Shown: piece by piece, positions 45,258 to 54,043 of the stretch | Position numbering within the stretch: position 1 is the first letter of the stretch | How the letters are laid out: each line of letters starts with the position of its first letter | DNA from: Nocardioides marmoribigeumensis | GTDB lineage: Bacteria; Actinomycetota; Actinomycetes; Propionibacteriales; Nocardioidaceae | DNA length: 64,000 nt | Direction: 5' to 3' | NCBI RefSeq assembly: GCF_031458325.1 | Contig: NZ_JAVDYG010000001.1 | Span: 434,001-498,000 of the forward strand | The notes under the pieces: generated by a model | The model's input: the letters and a program-made list of their open reading frames with translations, nothing else | Database searches by the model: none | Told to the model about the DNA's origin: nothing | Program-made: the position numbers and the translations under genes

Positions 45258-45817
45258 GAGCCGACCCTAGAGCCGGCCCTCGAGCGGGGGCGGTCGGGCT
45301 GGACACGCAGTGTCCCGAGCGTGGTCGCGAGCATCTCGTAGTGGCCGACGAGCATCACCAGCTCGACCAGCGTCGCCTCGTCGTACGACGCCCGCAGGTC
45401 GGCCCACACCTCGTCGCCGAGGTCGCGCGTCTCGTGCAGCTCGTCGACCGCGCGCAGGAGCAGGTCGTCCGGGCCGGACCACCCGGACAGCTCCGGCTGC
45501 TGGGCCCGCTCGACCTCCTCGGCGCTCAGCCCGGCGCGGCGGCCGAGCCGGCGGTGCTGGGTGAGCTCGTACTCGCTGCCGCAGCGGGTCGCCACCCGCA
45601 GGATCACCAGCTCGGCCTCGCGGCGAGGCAGCCGCCCGCCGGGCATGAGCGTGCCGGCGAAGTGCAGCCACCCCCAGAACAGGCGCCGCTGCCTCCCCAG
45701 GGTGAGGAACACCGCGGGCGGCTCGGTGCCGGTGACCCGGCCGGCCAGCCGGGCGAACCCGGCGACGAGGAGGCCGACGTCGCGACGGGTGCCGGGCTCG
45801 ATCCGCGGGGTGCTCAT
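45254..45817 (-). CDS. Carboxymuconolactone-decarboxylase-like (AhpD fold) protein
   Basis: A 187-residue all-helical protein. The segment EAELVILRVATRCGSEYELTQHRRLGRRAGLSAEEV is the CMD/AhpD core, with one Cys and a downstream His. Only one cysteine of the CxxC of AhpD is present (CGSE), so a peroxidase-reductase role is unlikely and the CMD-like group fits better. It is translationally coupled to SDR genes on both sides. Confidence 0.82.
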   Translation of the reverse strand: MSTPRIEPGTRRDVGLLVAGFARLAGRVTGTEPPAVFLTLGRQRRLFWGWLHFAGTLMPGGRLPRREAELVILRVATRCGSEYELTQHRRLGRRAGLSAEEVERAQQPELSGWSGPDDLLLRAVDELHETRDLGDEVWADLRASYDEATLVELVMLVGHYEMLATTLGTLRVQPDRPRSRAGSRVGS

Positions 45818-46722
45818 CGCGACGCCACCAGGTCCGAGCGGCGCGCCCGTCGTACGTCGGGCAGGACGCGGTTGGCGCCGACGTTCATCACCCGCATCGC
45901 CAGGACGTACGCCGGCGGGCAGACCCGCTGGAGCAGGTGGACCAGCCGGATGTCGTTGCTCGTGTAGACCCAGTAGCGGTTGTGCCGCACGCCGCGCAGG
46001 ATCGACTCGGCTGCCTCCTCCGGCGTCACCGCCCGCTTGCGGAAGCGCGCGTGCGCCTTGAGGAACGCCGGGCTGGCCTTGTCGACCCCGGCGATCCGCA
46101 CGGTCTCGGTCAGCGGGGTCGCGACCCCACCGGGGCACACCAGGCTGACGCCGATGCCGTACGCCGCGAGGTCGAACCGCAGCACCTCGGAGACCCCACG
46201 GAGCCCGAACTTGGACGCGGAGTAGGCCGCGTGCCAGGGCATCCCGATGATCCCGGCGGCGGACGAGACGTTGACGACGTGGCCGCCCCGACGGCCGTCG
46301 ACCATCGCGGGCACGAGGGTCTCCAGCACGTGGATGGGCCCCATCAGGTTGACGTCGACGAGGCGGCGCCAGTCCTCGTGCTCGAGCCCGGAGACCGTGC
46401 CCCACGTGGAGATGCCGGCGACGTTGAGCACGAGGTCCATCGGGCCGGAGGCGTCGGTGACCCGCTGGGCCAGCGCGCGGACGGCCTCGTAGTCGGAGAC
46501 GTCGACCGGCTCCGCCACGACGACCTCGGCCCCCCGCGCCCGCAGCCCGGAGGCGACCTCCGCGAGCAGCGGGGCGTTGACGTCGGTCAGGTGCAGCCTG
46601 GCACCGTCGGCGGCCAGCTGCTCGGCGACCGCGCGACCGATGCCGCTGGCGGCGCCGGTGACGAACACCGACGCCCCGCGGAAGTCGCGGAAGCGTCGGA
46701 CTCGTGAGCGGAAGGGGTTCAT
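45814..46722 (-). CDS. Short-chain dehydrogenase/reductase
   Basis: A 302-residue classical SDR. Cofactor motif TGAASGIGRAVA (about 22-33), N-AG as NVAG, catalytic VSSAAG and YSASK (about 166-170), then CPGGVATPL. An extended C-terminal helix region of about 50 residues includes a hydrophobic VHLLQRVCPPAYVLAMRVM stretch that may associate with membrane. It is coupled by 4-bp overlaps to the TetR upstream and the CMD gene downstream. Confidence 0.9.
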   Translation of the reverse strand: MNPFRSRVRRFRDFRGASVFVTGAASGIGRAVAEQLAADGARLHLTDVNAPLLAEVASGLRARGAEVVVAEPVDVSDYEAVRALAQRVTDASGPMDLVLNVAGISTWGTVSGLEHEDWRRLVDVNLMGPIHVLETLVPAMVDGRRGGHVVNVSSAAGIIGMPWHAAYSASKFGLRGVSEVLRFDLAAYGIGVSLVCPGGVATPLTETVRIAGVDKASPAFLKAHARFRKRAVTPEEAAESILRGVRHNRYWVYTSNDIRLVHLLQRVCPPAYVLAMRVMNVGANRVLPDVRRARRSDLVASR

Positions 46723-47351
46723 GCATCCTCCTCGGGAGCGGTGACGAGTCCTGACAGGACCCGGAGAAGCGTGTCGCGGGTGATCAGCGGCCCGGCGGCA
46801 CCGACCTGCTCGAGCCCGAGCCCGTTGACCAGGGCGACCAGCACGGTGGCAGCCTCCTCGGCGGGCACGGCGAGGGCGAGGCCGGCGGCGGCGACCTCGG
46901 CTGCGAGCCGCGCGGCCATGGACGCGACCAGCCGTCGTCGTACGACGGCCACGCGGGCGGCGGTGTCGCGGTCCTGCGACGCGGCGGCGCGGAACTCGGC
47001 GAAGACGAGGCCCGCCCGGTCTCCGCGGGTCAGCCCGAGGAGGCCGTCGACGAGGTCGTCCAGGCTCACCGTGCCGGTGCGGCCGGGGACCGAGAGCTGC
47101 TCGACCCGAGCGGTGGCCTCCTGCTCGACGAGTGCGAGGAAGAGGTCCTCCTTGCCGCCGAAGTTGGAGTAGAGGGCGCCCTTGGTGAACCCGGCCCGCG
47201 ACGCGATCTCGGTGGTGGAGGCCTGGTGGTAGCCGTGCTCGAGGAAGACCTCGGCCGCCGCGCCCAGCACCCGGGCGCGCACGTCCTCCCTGGTCGGTCG
47301 CACCCGCTCGCGGGTCTTGCCCTCCGCCGGGCCGGCGCTTACCTTCTGCAT
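46719..47351 (-). CDS. TetR family regulator heading the SDR chain
   Basis: A 210-residue regulator. The HTH is at about 28-72 (VLGAAAEVFLEHGYHQASTTEIASRAGFTKGALYSNFGGKEDLFLAL). The ATG at 47351 lies only 15 bp from the divergent esterase ATG, with a dyad ATACC-GAT-GGTAT between them. A GTG at 47303 is an alternative start giving 194 residues and more room for promoters. It probably represses itself, the SDR chain and perhaps the esterase. Confidence 0.87.
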   Translation of the reverse strand: MQKVSAGPAEGKTRERVRPTREDVRARVLGAAAEVFLEHGYHQASTTEIASRAGFTKGALYSNFGGKEDLFLALVEQEATARVEQLSVPGRTGTVSLDDLVDGLLGLTRGDRAGLVFAEFRAAASQDRDTAARVAVVRRRLVASMAARLAAEVAAAGLALAVPAEEAATVLVALVNGLGLEQVGAAGPLITRDTLLRVLSGLVTAPEEDA

Positions 47352-47355
47352 GTGG

Positions 47356-47368
47356 ATACCGATGGTAT
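47356..47368. promoter_or_regulatory. Dyad ATACC-GAT-GGTAT between divergent starts
   Basis: A perfect 5-bp dyad with a 3-bp spacer fills most of the 15-bp space between the TetR and esterase ATGs. It is the likely TetR operator. If both annotated ATGs are right, promoters must extend into the opposite coding regions, or true starts lie further inside. Confidence 0.55.
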
Positions 47369-48737
47369 GGAGTTGCGACGTCCCCCGTCCAGTGCGACCG
47401 CGGTGATCGTCCTGACCCTGCTGGCCGCCGCGCTGGCCCTCACCGGCCAGCCCCCGGCGCGAGCCGTCCAGTCCGCCCGCCCCGCCTGGGCGACCTCGGG
47501 GCAGGGACTCACCGTCCGGTCCGCCGAGCGCGTCGACCGCCGGCTGGTGCGGCTGGTCGTGTCGACCAGGGCCCTGTCCCAGCCGGTCCGCGTCAACGTC
47601 CTCCTCCCCCGCGGCTACGCCGGCAGCGGGCGTCGCTATCCCGTGCTCCACCTCCTGCACGGCACCAGCGGCGGGGCGGACGACTGGGTCCGCAACGGCG
47701 AGGTACGCCGGGCCACCGCCCGCCGCGACGTCATCGTGGTGATGCCGGACGGCGGCTACGACTCCAACGGCGGCGGCTGGTGGACCGACTGGGTCGACCA
47801 GCACACGTCCCTCGGTGCGGCGAGGTGGGAGACCTTCCACGTCCGGCAGCTGGTGCCGTGGGTCGACGCCCACCTGCGCACCGTCCCGCGGCGCGGGGCG
47901 CGGGCGATCGCCGGGCTCTCCCAGGGAGGGTTCGGCTCGTTCAGCTACGCCGCCCGCCACCCCGACCTCTTCGTGTCCGCCGCCTCGTTCTCCGGCGCAC
48001 CCGACATCGCCCGTGCGCCCGCGGCCCGCACCCTCGGCGCGACGATCGTCGGCGGCATCATGACCGGCCTCAACCACGTCCAGCCCAACGCGCCGTTCGG
48101 CGACCCGGTGAGCGATGCGGTCGTCTGGCGCGGCCACAACCCGGCCAGCCTGGTCACCAACCTGCGGCACACGGACCTGCGGCTGTGGACCGGCGACGGC
48201 ACCAACGGCCCGTACGACGACCCCGCGAGCGACCCGTCCTTCGCGACGCCCGACCCGATCGAGACGATGACCCACCGGTCCACGCTCTACTTCACCGAGG
48301 CCGCGACCACCGACCACGTCGCCTACCGGCTGACCGACTACGGCCCCGGCCGGCACCGTTGGCCCTACTGGGCTCGCGACCTCCGCCAGTACCTCCCGTC
48401 GCTGACGCGGGTCTTCGCCGAGCACCGGGGCCGCCCCGCGGTCGTCGGCTACCGCAGCATCGACCGCCGCTACGCCCAGTGGGGCTGGAGCGTCCGGGTC
48501 GACCGCACCGAGGTCCAGCGCTTCAGCGGCCTCTCCCGCGCCGGGCGAGGGGGCTTCACCTTCTCCGGGTCCCGAGCGGCGACGGTCCGCACGGCCCGCC
48601 TCTACGTCCCCCGCCGGGCGTACGCCGTGCGCGTCGGCAGCGGGCGGGTGCGGCACCTGCGCGCCGACGCTCGCGGCCGGCTGACCGTGGGGGTCCCGGC
48701 GCGCACCGGGCCGGTCAGGGTGACGGTGCGCCGCTGA
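47367..48737 (+). CDS. Secreted esterase (antigen-85/esterase D-like fold)
   Basis: A 456-residue exported alpha/beta hydrolase. Signal segment at about 12-33. The core has LHLLHGTSGGADDWVRNG, VMPDGGYDSNGGGWWTDW and the nucleophile elbow AGLSQGGFGSF (Ser about 182), as in the esterase D/antigen 85 superfamily. The C-terminal 110 residues form a beta-rich extra region of unknown role (RGGFTFSGSRAATVRTARLYVP). It is divergent from the TetR of the SDR chain; its stop abuts that of der. Confidence 0.85.
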   Translation: MELRRPPSSATAVIVLTLLAAALALTGQPPARAVQSARPAWATSGQGLTVRSAERVDRRLVRLVVSTRALSQPVRVNVLLPRGYAGSGRRYPVLHLLHGTSGGADDWVRNGEVRRATARRDVIVVMPDGGYDSNGGGWWTDWVDQHTSLGAARWETFHVRQLVPWVDAHLRTVPRRGARAIAGLSQGGFGSFSYAARHPDLFVSAASFSGAPDIARAPAARTLGATIVGGIMTGLNHVQPNAPFGDPVSDAVVWRGHNPASLVTNLRHTDLRLWTGDGTNGPYDDPASDPSFATPDPIETMTHRSTLYFTEAATTDHVAYRLTDYGPGRHRWPYWARDLRQYLPSLTRVFAEHRGRPAVVGYRSIDRRYAQWGWSVRVDRTEVQRFSGLSRAGRGGFTFSGSRAATVRTARLYVPRRAYAVRVGSGRVRHLRADARGRLTVGVPARTGPVRVTVRR

Positions 48738-50069
48738 TCAGCGCCGCTTGCGCTTCTCGCGAGGCTTGACCTGGATGTGGACGGGCGTGCCCACGAAGCC
48801 GAAGTCCTCGCGCAGCCGCCGCTCGACGTAGCGGACGTAGGACGCCTCGAGCGGGCCGGAGGTGAACAGCACGAAGGTTGGCGGTGCGGTCGAGGCCTGC
48901 GTGCCGAACAGGATCCGCGACTGCTTGCCGCCCCGGACCGGGTGCGGGTGCTCGGCGACGAGACGGCCGAGGAACGCGTTGAGCTGGCCGGTCGTCACCC
49001 GGGTCTCCCAGCCGGCGAGGGCGGCGTCGAGGGCGGGCACGAGCTTGTCGACGTGCCAGCCGGTGCGGGCGGTGATGTTGACCCGCGGCGCCCACTGCAC
49101 CCGGACCAGGTCGCGCTCGACCTCGCGGTCGATGTAGTAGCGACGCTCCTCGTCGACCAGGTCCCACTTGTTGAACGCGATCACCAGCGCGCGGCCCTCC
49201 TCGGCCACGGAGGTGATGATGCGCTGGTCCTGCTCGCTCAGCGGCTGGGAGGCGTCGACGACCATGACGCACACCTCGGCGCGCTCGATCGCGGCGCTGG
49301 TGCGCAGCGAGGCGTAGTACTCGTGGCCGGAGGCCTCCTTGACCCGCTTGCGGATGCCGGCGGTGTCGATGAAGCGCCACAGCCGGCCGCCCAGGGTCAC
49401 CAGCTCGTCGACCGGGTCCACGGTCGTGCCGGCGACGTTGTCGACGACGACGCGGTCCTCCTTGGCCAGCTTGTTGAGCAGGCTGGACTTGCCGACGTTG
49501 GGCTTGCCGACGATCGCGACGCGACGCGGTCCGCCGGCCTCGGGGTCGGTCTCGGGCGGGGCGTCGGGCAGCGCCGCCAGCACCGCGTCGAGCATGTCGC
49601 CCGAGCCGCGGCCGTGCAGCGCCGAGACGGCGTAGGGCTCGCCCAGCCCGAGGTTCCACAACGCGGCGGCCTCGGCCTCCTGGCGCAGGTCGTCGACCTT
49701 GTTGGCCACGAGCACGACCGGCTTGCCGGCCTTGCGCAGGATGCGCACGACCGCCTCGTCCGCGTCGGTGATGCCGATCGTGCCGTCGACCACGAACAGG
49801 ACGGCGTCGGCCACCGAGACCGCGATCTCGGCCTGGGCCGCGATGCGCTCGGCGAGGCCGCGCGCGTCCGGGTCCCAACCGCCGGTGTCGACGACGGTGA
49901 ACGCGCGGCCGTTCCAGTTGGCGTCGTAGGAGACGCGGTCGCGGGTGACGCCCGGGACGTCCTGCACCACCGCCTCGCGGCGACCGATGATCCGGTTGAC
50001 CAGGGTGGACTTGCCCACGTTGGGGCGGCCCACGACCGCCAGGACCGGTGCGCCGGCGACCGCTGTCAT
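48738..50069 (-). CDS. der: Ribosome biogenesis GTPase Der
   Basis: A 443-residue protein with two tandem GTPase domains: the first with GRPNVGKS (about 14-21), DTGGW and NKVD; the second with GKPNVGKS (about 187-194), DTAGI and NKWD. A KH-like C-terminal domain ends in basic residues. Der is needed for 50S subunit assembly. The start overlaps the cmk stop by 4 bp, the usual actinobacterial cmk-der pair. Confidence 0.97.
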   Translation of the reverse strand: MTAVAGAPVLAVVGRPNVGKSTLVNRIIGRREAVVQDVPGVTRDRVSYDANWNGRAFTVVDTGGWDPDARGLAERIAAQAEIAVSVADAVLFVVDGTIGITDADEAVVRILRKAGKPVVLVANKVDDLRQEAEAAALWNLGLGEPYAVSALHGRGSGDMLDAVLAALPDAPPETDPEAGGPRRVAIVGKPNVGKSSLLNKLAKEDRVVVDNVAGTTVDPVDELVTLGGRLWRFIDTAGIRKRVKEASGHEYYASLRTSAAIERAEVCVMVVDASQPLSEQDQRIITSVAEEGRALVIAFNKWDLVDEERRYYIDREVERDLVRVQWAPRVNITARTGWHVDKLVPALDAALAGWETRVTTGQLNAFLGRLVAEHPHPVRGGKQSRILFGTQASTAPPTFVLFTSGPLEASYVRYVERRLREDFGFVGTPVHIQVKPREKRKRR

Positions 50070-50752
50070 GATCCCGCCTTCTCGACCAGCCCGACGACGA
50101 GGTCGATGACCTCGTCGAGGGTGAGGTCGGTGGTGTCGATGTGGACCGCGCCGTCGGCCATGGTGAGGGGCGCGGTCGCCCGGCCCGAGTCGATCCGGTC
50201 ACGCTCACGCAGCCCGGCCTCGGCCGAGGCCGCGTCACCGAGGTGGGCGTGCTCGGCGATGCGGCGACGTGCCCGGGCGGCGGGGTCGGCGGAGAGGTAG
50301 ACCTTGACCTCGGCCTGGGGCCACACCACCGAGCCGATGTCACGGCCCTCCACGACGATCCCGCCCCCACCGATCAGCTCGCGCTGGAGCTGCAGCAGGC
50401 GCTTGCGGACCTCGGGCACCGTGCTGACCGGGCTCACCGCCGCGGTCACCTCGGCGGAGCGGACGGCTGCCGAGGCGTCGGCACCGTCCACGGTGATCGT
50501 CGGGTCGGAGGGGTCGGTGCCCGACACGATCGCCGGCTCAGCGCACCGCGCCGCCACGGCCGCGGCGTCGTGCACGTCGACGCCGTGCTCGAGCATGAAC
50601 CACGTCATCGCGCGGAACTGCGCACCGGTGTCGAGGTAGCGCAGCCCCAGCCGTGCGGCCACGCCGCGGCAGGTGCTCGACTTGCCGGAGCCGGAGGTGC
50701 CGTCGACGGCCACCACCACGGACTCGGGTCGGCTCTGTGGGGCGCTGGACAC
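50066..50752 (-). CDS. cmk: Cytidylate kinase
   Basis: A 228-residue NMP kinase. The P-loop is [16 protein letters not shown] (about 17-32), [13 protein letters not shown] follows, then [31 protein letters not shown], all Cmk signatures. It phosphorylates CMP and dCMP. The GTG at 50752 has GGGAG 8 bases upstream. It is translationally coupled to der. In related genomes tyrA usually lies directly upstream; here a plus-strand island separates them. Confidence 0.95.
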   Translation of the reverse strand: MSSAPQSRPESVVVAVDGTSGSGKSSTCRGVAARLGLRYLDTGAQFRAMTWFMLEHGVDVHDAAAVAARCAEPAIVSGTDPSDPTITVDGADASAAVRSAEVTAAVSPVSTVPEVRKRLLQLQRELIGGGGIVVEGRDIGSVVWPQAEVKVYLSADPAARARRRIAEHAHLGDAASAEAGLRERDRIDSGRATAPLTMADGAVHIDTTDLTLDEVIDLVVGLVEKAGS

Positions 50753-50836
50753 GCGCGTCACTCCCAGAAGGGTCGTCGGAAGGGGAACGCCCGATTCTAC
50801 CGGCGCCAGCCGGGTGCCCCGACCTACCATCCTCGG

Positions 50837-51490
50837 ATGGAGTGGATCCTGCTGCTTGCTCTCGGGGCCGGCGCTGCCGGCGCAGGCCGGCGCCTCGTCG
50901 TACGCCGGGGCGCGCGACGCGACGCCCGGGCCGAGCTGGCCGGCGTACGCCACCTCGCGGAGGAGGACGTCGTCGTGTTCGGCGAGGAGCTCCAGCGCCT
51001 CGACGAGGTGGTCGGGGACCATCCGCTCGACGCCGACGCACGTCGGGACTACCAGACCGCCCTCGACGCCTACGAGTCCGCGCAGCGAGCCGTCGAACGG
51101 CTCGAGGAGGTCGCGCAGGTCAGCCGGGTCGCCGACGTGCTGACGACCGGGCGCTACGCGCTCGCGTGCGTCCGCGCCCGGGTCGAGGGCACGCCGATGC
51201 CGGCGATGCGCACCCCGTGCTTCTTCAACCCGCAGCACGGACCGGCCGCGACCGAGGTGCTGTGGACGACCGGCCGTCTGGGGACCAAGCGCGTCCCCGC
51301 CTGCTCCCAGTGCTCGGCACGCGTCGCCAACCGCGAGACCCCCGAGGTGCGGACGGTCTACGACGGCTCGACCACGGTGCCCTACTGGGAGGCCGGCGCG
51401 GCCTACGAGCCCTACCGCAGCGGCTACGTCGTGGCCGACCTCGCCCGCGCGATGCGCGCCGGCTACGGCGGCGGTGGGGGCGCGTTCTGA
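50837..51490 (+). CDS. Unknown membrane-anchored protein with Cys motif
   Basis: A 217-residue protein. A short hydrophobic N-terminal segment (about 3-17) precedes a charged helical region (about 25-105, coiled-coil like). Then comes a conserved-looking module with TPCFFNPQHGPAATEVLW, VPACSQC (a possible zinc knuckle with the earlier Cys) and VPYWEAGAAYEPY, and a Gly-rich end. The family is not known to me by name. A truncated second copy follows. Both sit as a plus-strand island between tyrA and cmk. Confidence 0.7.
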   Translation: MEWILLLALGAGAAGAGRRLVVRRGARRDARAELAGVRHLAEEDVVVFGEELQRLDEVVGDHPLDADARRDYQTALDAYESAQRAVERLEEVAQVSRVADVLTTGRYALACVRARVEGTPMPAMRTPCFFNPQHGPAATEVLWTTGRLGTKRVPACSQCSARVANRETPEVRTVYDGSTTVPYWEAGAAYEPYRSGYVVADLARAMRAGYGGGGGAF

Positions 51491-51546
51491 GCCGGTCGTC
51501 CGGACCGGGACCAAGGCACCGACCCGCCCCCACCGGCCAGGAACGT

Positions 51547-51762
51547 GTCCACGATGCCCGGACCCCCGAGGAGCTGGTCGCGGCGCTCGGGGTGCTCGCC
51601 GCGGGGCGGCAGCGTCTCGCGCACGTGGAGGCGTACGTCGCGGGTGAGCCTCGCCCGGAGGACCGACCCGCGTGCTTCTTCGACTCCGCCCACGGCCCGT
51701 CGACCGCTACCTCGTGGGGTACTTCCACCGACGGGAGACGGCCTGCGGCGGCTTCGTCCCCT
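51547..51762 (+). pseudogene. Truncated duplicate of the preceding unknown gene
   Basis: In frame 1, about 70 codons align with residues about 93-160 of the intact neighbour. LVAALGVLAAGRQRLAHVEAYVAGEPRPEDRP matches its VLTTGRYALACVRARVEGTPMPAMRT, and CFFDSAHGPSTATSW matches CFFNPQHGPAATEVLW. No suitable start lies upstream, and similarity is lost after the Trp, where the CxxC part should follow. It reads as a decayed tandem copy. The rest of 51491-51789 holds nothing else I recognise. Confidence 0.6.
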
Positions 51763-51789
51763 GAGCAGCCGCGGTCCCGGCGGGACGGT

Positions 51790-52857
51790 TCAGCCGTGGA
51801 CCGACCAGCCCCGCTCCCCCAGCGAGTGCACCAGCACGGCGGCGGCGGACTCGGCCACCACGAGCTCCACCTGACCGACCGGACGGCCCGGGTCGTGGTC
51901 GATCCGGACGTCCTCGATGTTGACCTCGCTGCGACCCACGTCGCCGAACAGTCGCCCGAGCTCGCCCGGGTGGTCCGGCAGGGCGACGTACACCGACGCC
52001 GTGGCGACGGCAGGCCCGCCGTGCTTGCCCGGGATCGCCGCCGTGCCCGCGACCCCGCTGGACAGCAGCGAGGACACCGCCGGGCGGGCGTCGGAGTCGA
52101 GCGCCTCGAGCATGCGGTCGAGGTCCTCGCGCACCTCGCGCAGCAGCCCGGCCACGGCACCGCGGTTGGCGGTGAGGATCTGCTCCCACAGCGCCGGGTC
52201 GCCGGCCGCGATGCGGGTGACGTCGCGGACCCCCTGACCCGAGAGCGCCAGGTGGTCCGCCGGCGCCTGAGCGAGACGGCCGGCCACGAGCGCGGCCATC
52301 ACGTGGGGCACGTGGGAGGTGCGCGCGACGGCCTCGTCGTGAGCCTCGGGCGAGAACGTGAACGCCTGCGCGCCGCAGGCCCGCACCAGCGCGGTCACCG
52401 CGTCGACGGCCTCGGGCGAGGACGTGGCGTGCGGGGTCACCGCCCAGGGACGGCCGTCGAACAGCGTCGCGGCCGCGGCCAGCGGACCGGACCGCTCGCT
52501 GCCGGCCATCGGGTGGCTGCCGACGTAGCGCCTCAGGTCCTCCGCGCCGACGGACGCCGCGACCTCCGCGAGCGGTGCCGACTTGACGCTGCCGACGTCG
52601 GTCACGACGCCGGCGGTCTGATGCAGAGCCGCGACCACGGCGGACCCCACGTGGTCGGGGGGTACGGCGACCACGACGAGCCGCGCCGCCGACCGGTCCA
52701 CGACCGGGACGCCGGCACCGAGCCCGGTCGCGGTGCGCAGGTGCTCGGGGTTGAGGTCGTCGAGCCACACCTCGACCCCCTGCGCCCGCAGGGCGAGGCC
52801 GAGCGAGGTGCCGAGCAGCCCGCAGCCGACCACGAGCACCGGCCCGGGGACGCTCAC
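51790..52857 (-). CDS. tyrA: Prephenate dehydrogenase
   Basis: A 355-residue enzyme. The NAD site is VLVVGCGLLGTSLGLALRA (about 8-26), the substrate region SHPMAGSERSG carries the catalytic His, and the helical dimer domain has HVPHVMAALVA. A C-terminal ACT domain (about 288-355, ALPDHPGELGRLF) indicates feedback control by tyrosine. It converts prephenate to 4-hydroxyphenylpyruvate. The GTG overlaps the chorismate mutase stop by 4 bp, so consecutive pathway steps are coupled. Confidence 0.95.
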   Translation of the reverse strand: MSVPGPVLVVGCGLLGTSLGLALRAQGVEVWLDDLNPEHLRTATGLGAGVPVVDRSAARLVVVAVPPDHVGSAVVAALHQTAGVVTDVGSVKSAPLAEVAASVGAEDLRRYVGSHPMAGSERSGPLAAAATLFDGRPWAVTPHATSSPEAVDAVTALVRACGAQAFTFSPEAHDEAVARTSHVPHVMAALVAGRLAQAPADHLALSGQGVRDVTRIAAGDPALWEQILTANRGAVAGLLREVREDLDRMLEALDSDARPAVSSLLSSGVAGTAAIPGKHGGPAVATASVYVALPDHPGELGRLFGDVGRSEVNIEDVRIDHDPGRPVGQVELVVAESAAAVLVHSLGERGWSVHG

Positions 52858-53237
52858 GAGTCGGGCACCTCGCGCACGCGCGCCAGGTCGCGCCGCAGGT
52901 GCGCCGCCCCGTGCAGATAGACGTGGGTGACCTCCGACCGGGTCAGGTGGGTCTCGACGTGGGCGAGCATCCGCACCACCCGGGGCATCGATCCCTCGAT
53001 CTCCAGCTCGCGGGCGCAGATCAGCGGCACGTCGTCGAAGCCGAGCTGCCGCGCGGCGTACGCCGGGAACTCCGAGACCAGGTCGCTGGTCGCGGTGAAC
53101 ACGATGCTGATGAAGTCGTCGACGGTGAGGCCGTTGGCCTGCATCACGTCGGAGACCATCTCGGCGACCCGCTCGAGCATGTGCTCCCGGGAGTCGTGCT
53201 CCAGCTGGGTCGCGCCCCGCACCGCCCGCACGCGCAC
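52854..53237 (-). CDS. aroH: Chorismate mutase, AroH type
   Basis: A 127-residue monofunctional chorismate mutase of the Bacillus AroH fold. RAVRGATQLEHDSREHMLE carries the active-site Arg, and FTATSDLVSEFPAYAARQLG, PLICARELEIEGSMPRVVRML and VYLHGAAHLRRDL are all family marks. It makes prephenate for TyrA. The GTG start follows AGGAGGCAGCC. Confidence 0.95.
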   Translation of the reverse strand: MRVRAVRGATQLEHDSREHMLERVAEMVSDVMQANGLTVDDFISIVFTATSDLVSEFPAYAARQLGFDDVPLICARELEIEGSMPRVVRMLAHVETHLTRSEVTHVYLHGAAHLRRDLARVREVPDS

Positions 53238-53305
53238 GGCTGCCTCCTGACTGATCGCCCCGGCCCGACCGACCCCGACCGGGTCACCCTAGTCGCGCGC
53301 CGACC

Positions 53306-54043
53306 TCACAGCCGCGCCGCGTCCAGCAGGGTGCCGAGCTCGTCGCTGGTGAGGTCACGCATCTGCCCCGGCTTGAGGCCGCGGAGCACGACGGGCCCGA
53401 CGACGGTCCGGGTCAGCCGGGTGACCGGGTGCCCGACCTCGTCCATCAGCTTGCGCACGATGCGGTTGCGCCCCTCGTGGATGGTGAGCTCGACGATCGA
53501 CCGGTCGCGGGCGGTCGACAGCACCTTGGCGCGGTGCACCTCGACCGGCTGCCCCTCGACCGGCACCCCCGCCTCGAGCCGCTTGACCAGGTCGCGCTCG
53601 GCCACCCCGCTCACCTCGGCGACGTAGGTCTTCTCCAGCTCGTACGACGGGTGCGCGACCCGCTGGGCGAAGTCGCCGTCGTTGGTGAGCAGGATCAGCC
53701 CCTCGGTCTCGGTGTCGAGCCGGCCCACGTGGAAGAGCCTCTCGGGCCGGTCGGCGACCAGGTCGCCCAGCGTGCGGCGACCCTGCGGGTCCGACATCGT
53801 GGAGACGACCCCGCGCGGCTTGTTGAGCGCGAGGTAGACGTGCTCGCTGACCGGCGGCAGCCGCCTGCCCTCGACGCGGATGACCGCGGTGCGGGGATCG
53901 ACCTTGGTGCCGAGGCGGGTGACCACCTCGCCGTCGACCTCGACGAGCCCGTCGAGCATGAGCTCCTCGCACTTGCGCCGCGAGGCGACGCCGGACTGGG
54001 CCAGCAGCTTCTGCAGCCGGACCAGGTGCTCGTCCTCGCTCAT
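53306..54043 (-). CDS. rluB: rRNA pseudouridine synthase, RluB/RsuA family
   Basis: A 245-residue enzyme. The N-terminal S4 domain (about 6-60: VRLQKLLAQSGVASRRKCEELMLDGLVEVDGE) precedes the catalytic domain with Asp in HVGRLDTETEGLILLTNDG and the late HEGRNRIVRKLMDEVGHPVTRL. It modifies 23S rRNA. It is coupled to scpB by a 4-bp overlap, the common scpA-scpB-rluB order. Confidence 0.94.
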   Translation of the reverse strand: MSEDEHLVRLQKLLAQSGVASRRKCEELMLDGLVEVDGEVVTRLGTKVDPRTAVIRVEGRRLPPVSEHVYLALNKPRGVVSTMSDPQGRRTLGDLVADRPERLFHVGRLDTETEGLILLTNDGDFAQRVAHPSYELEKTYVAEVSGVAERDLVKRLEAGVPVEGQPVEVHRAKVLSTARDRSIVELTIHEGRNRIVRKLMDEVGHPVTRLTRTVVGPVVLRGLKPGQMRDLTSDELGTLLDAARL

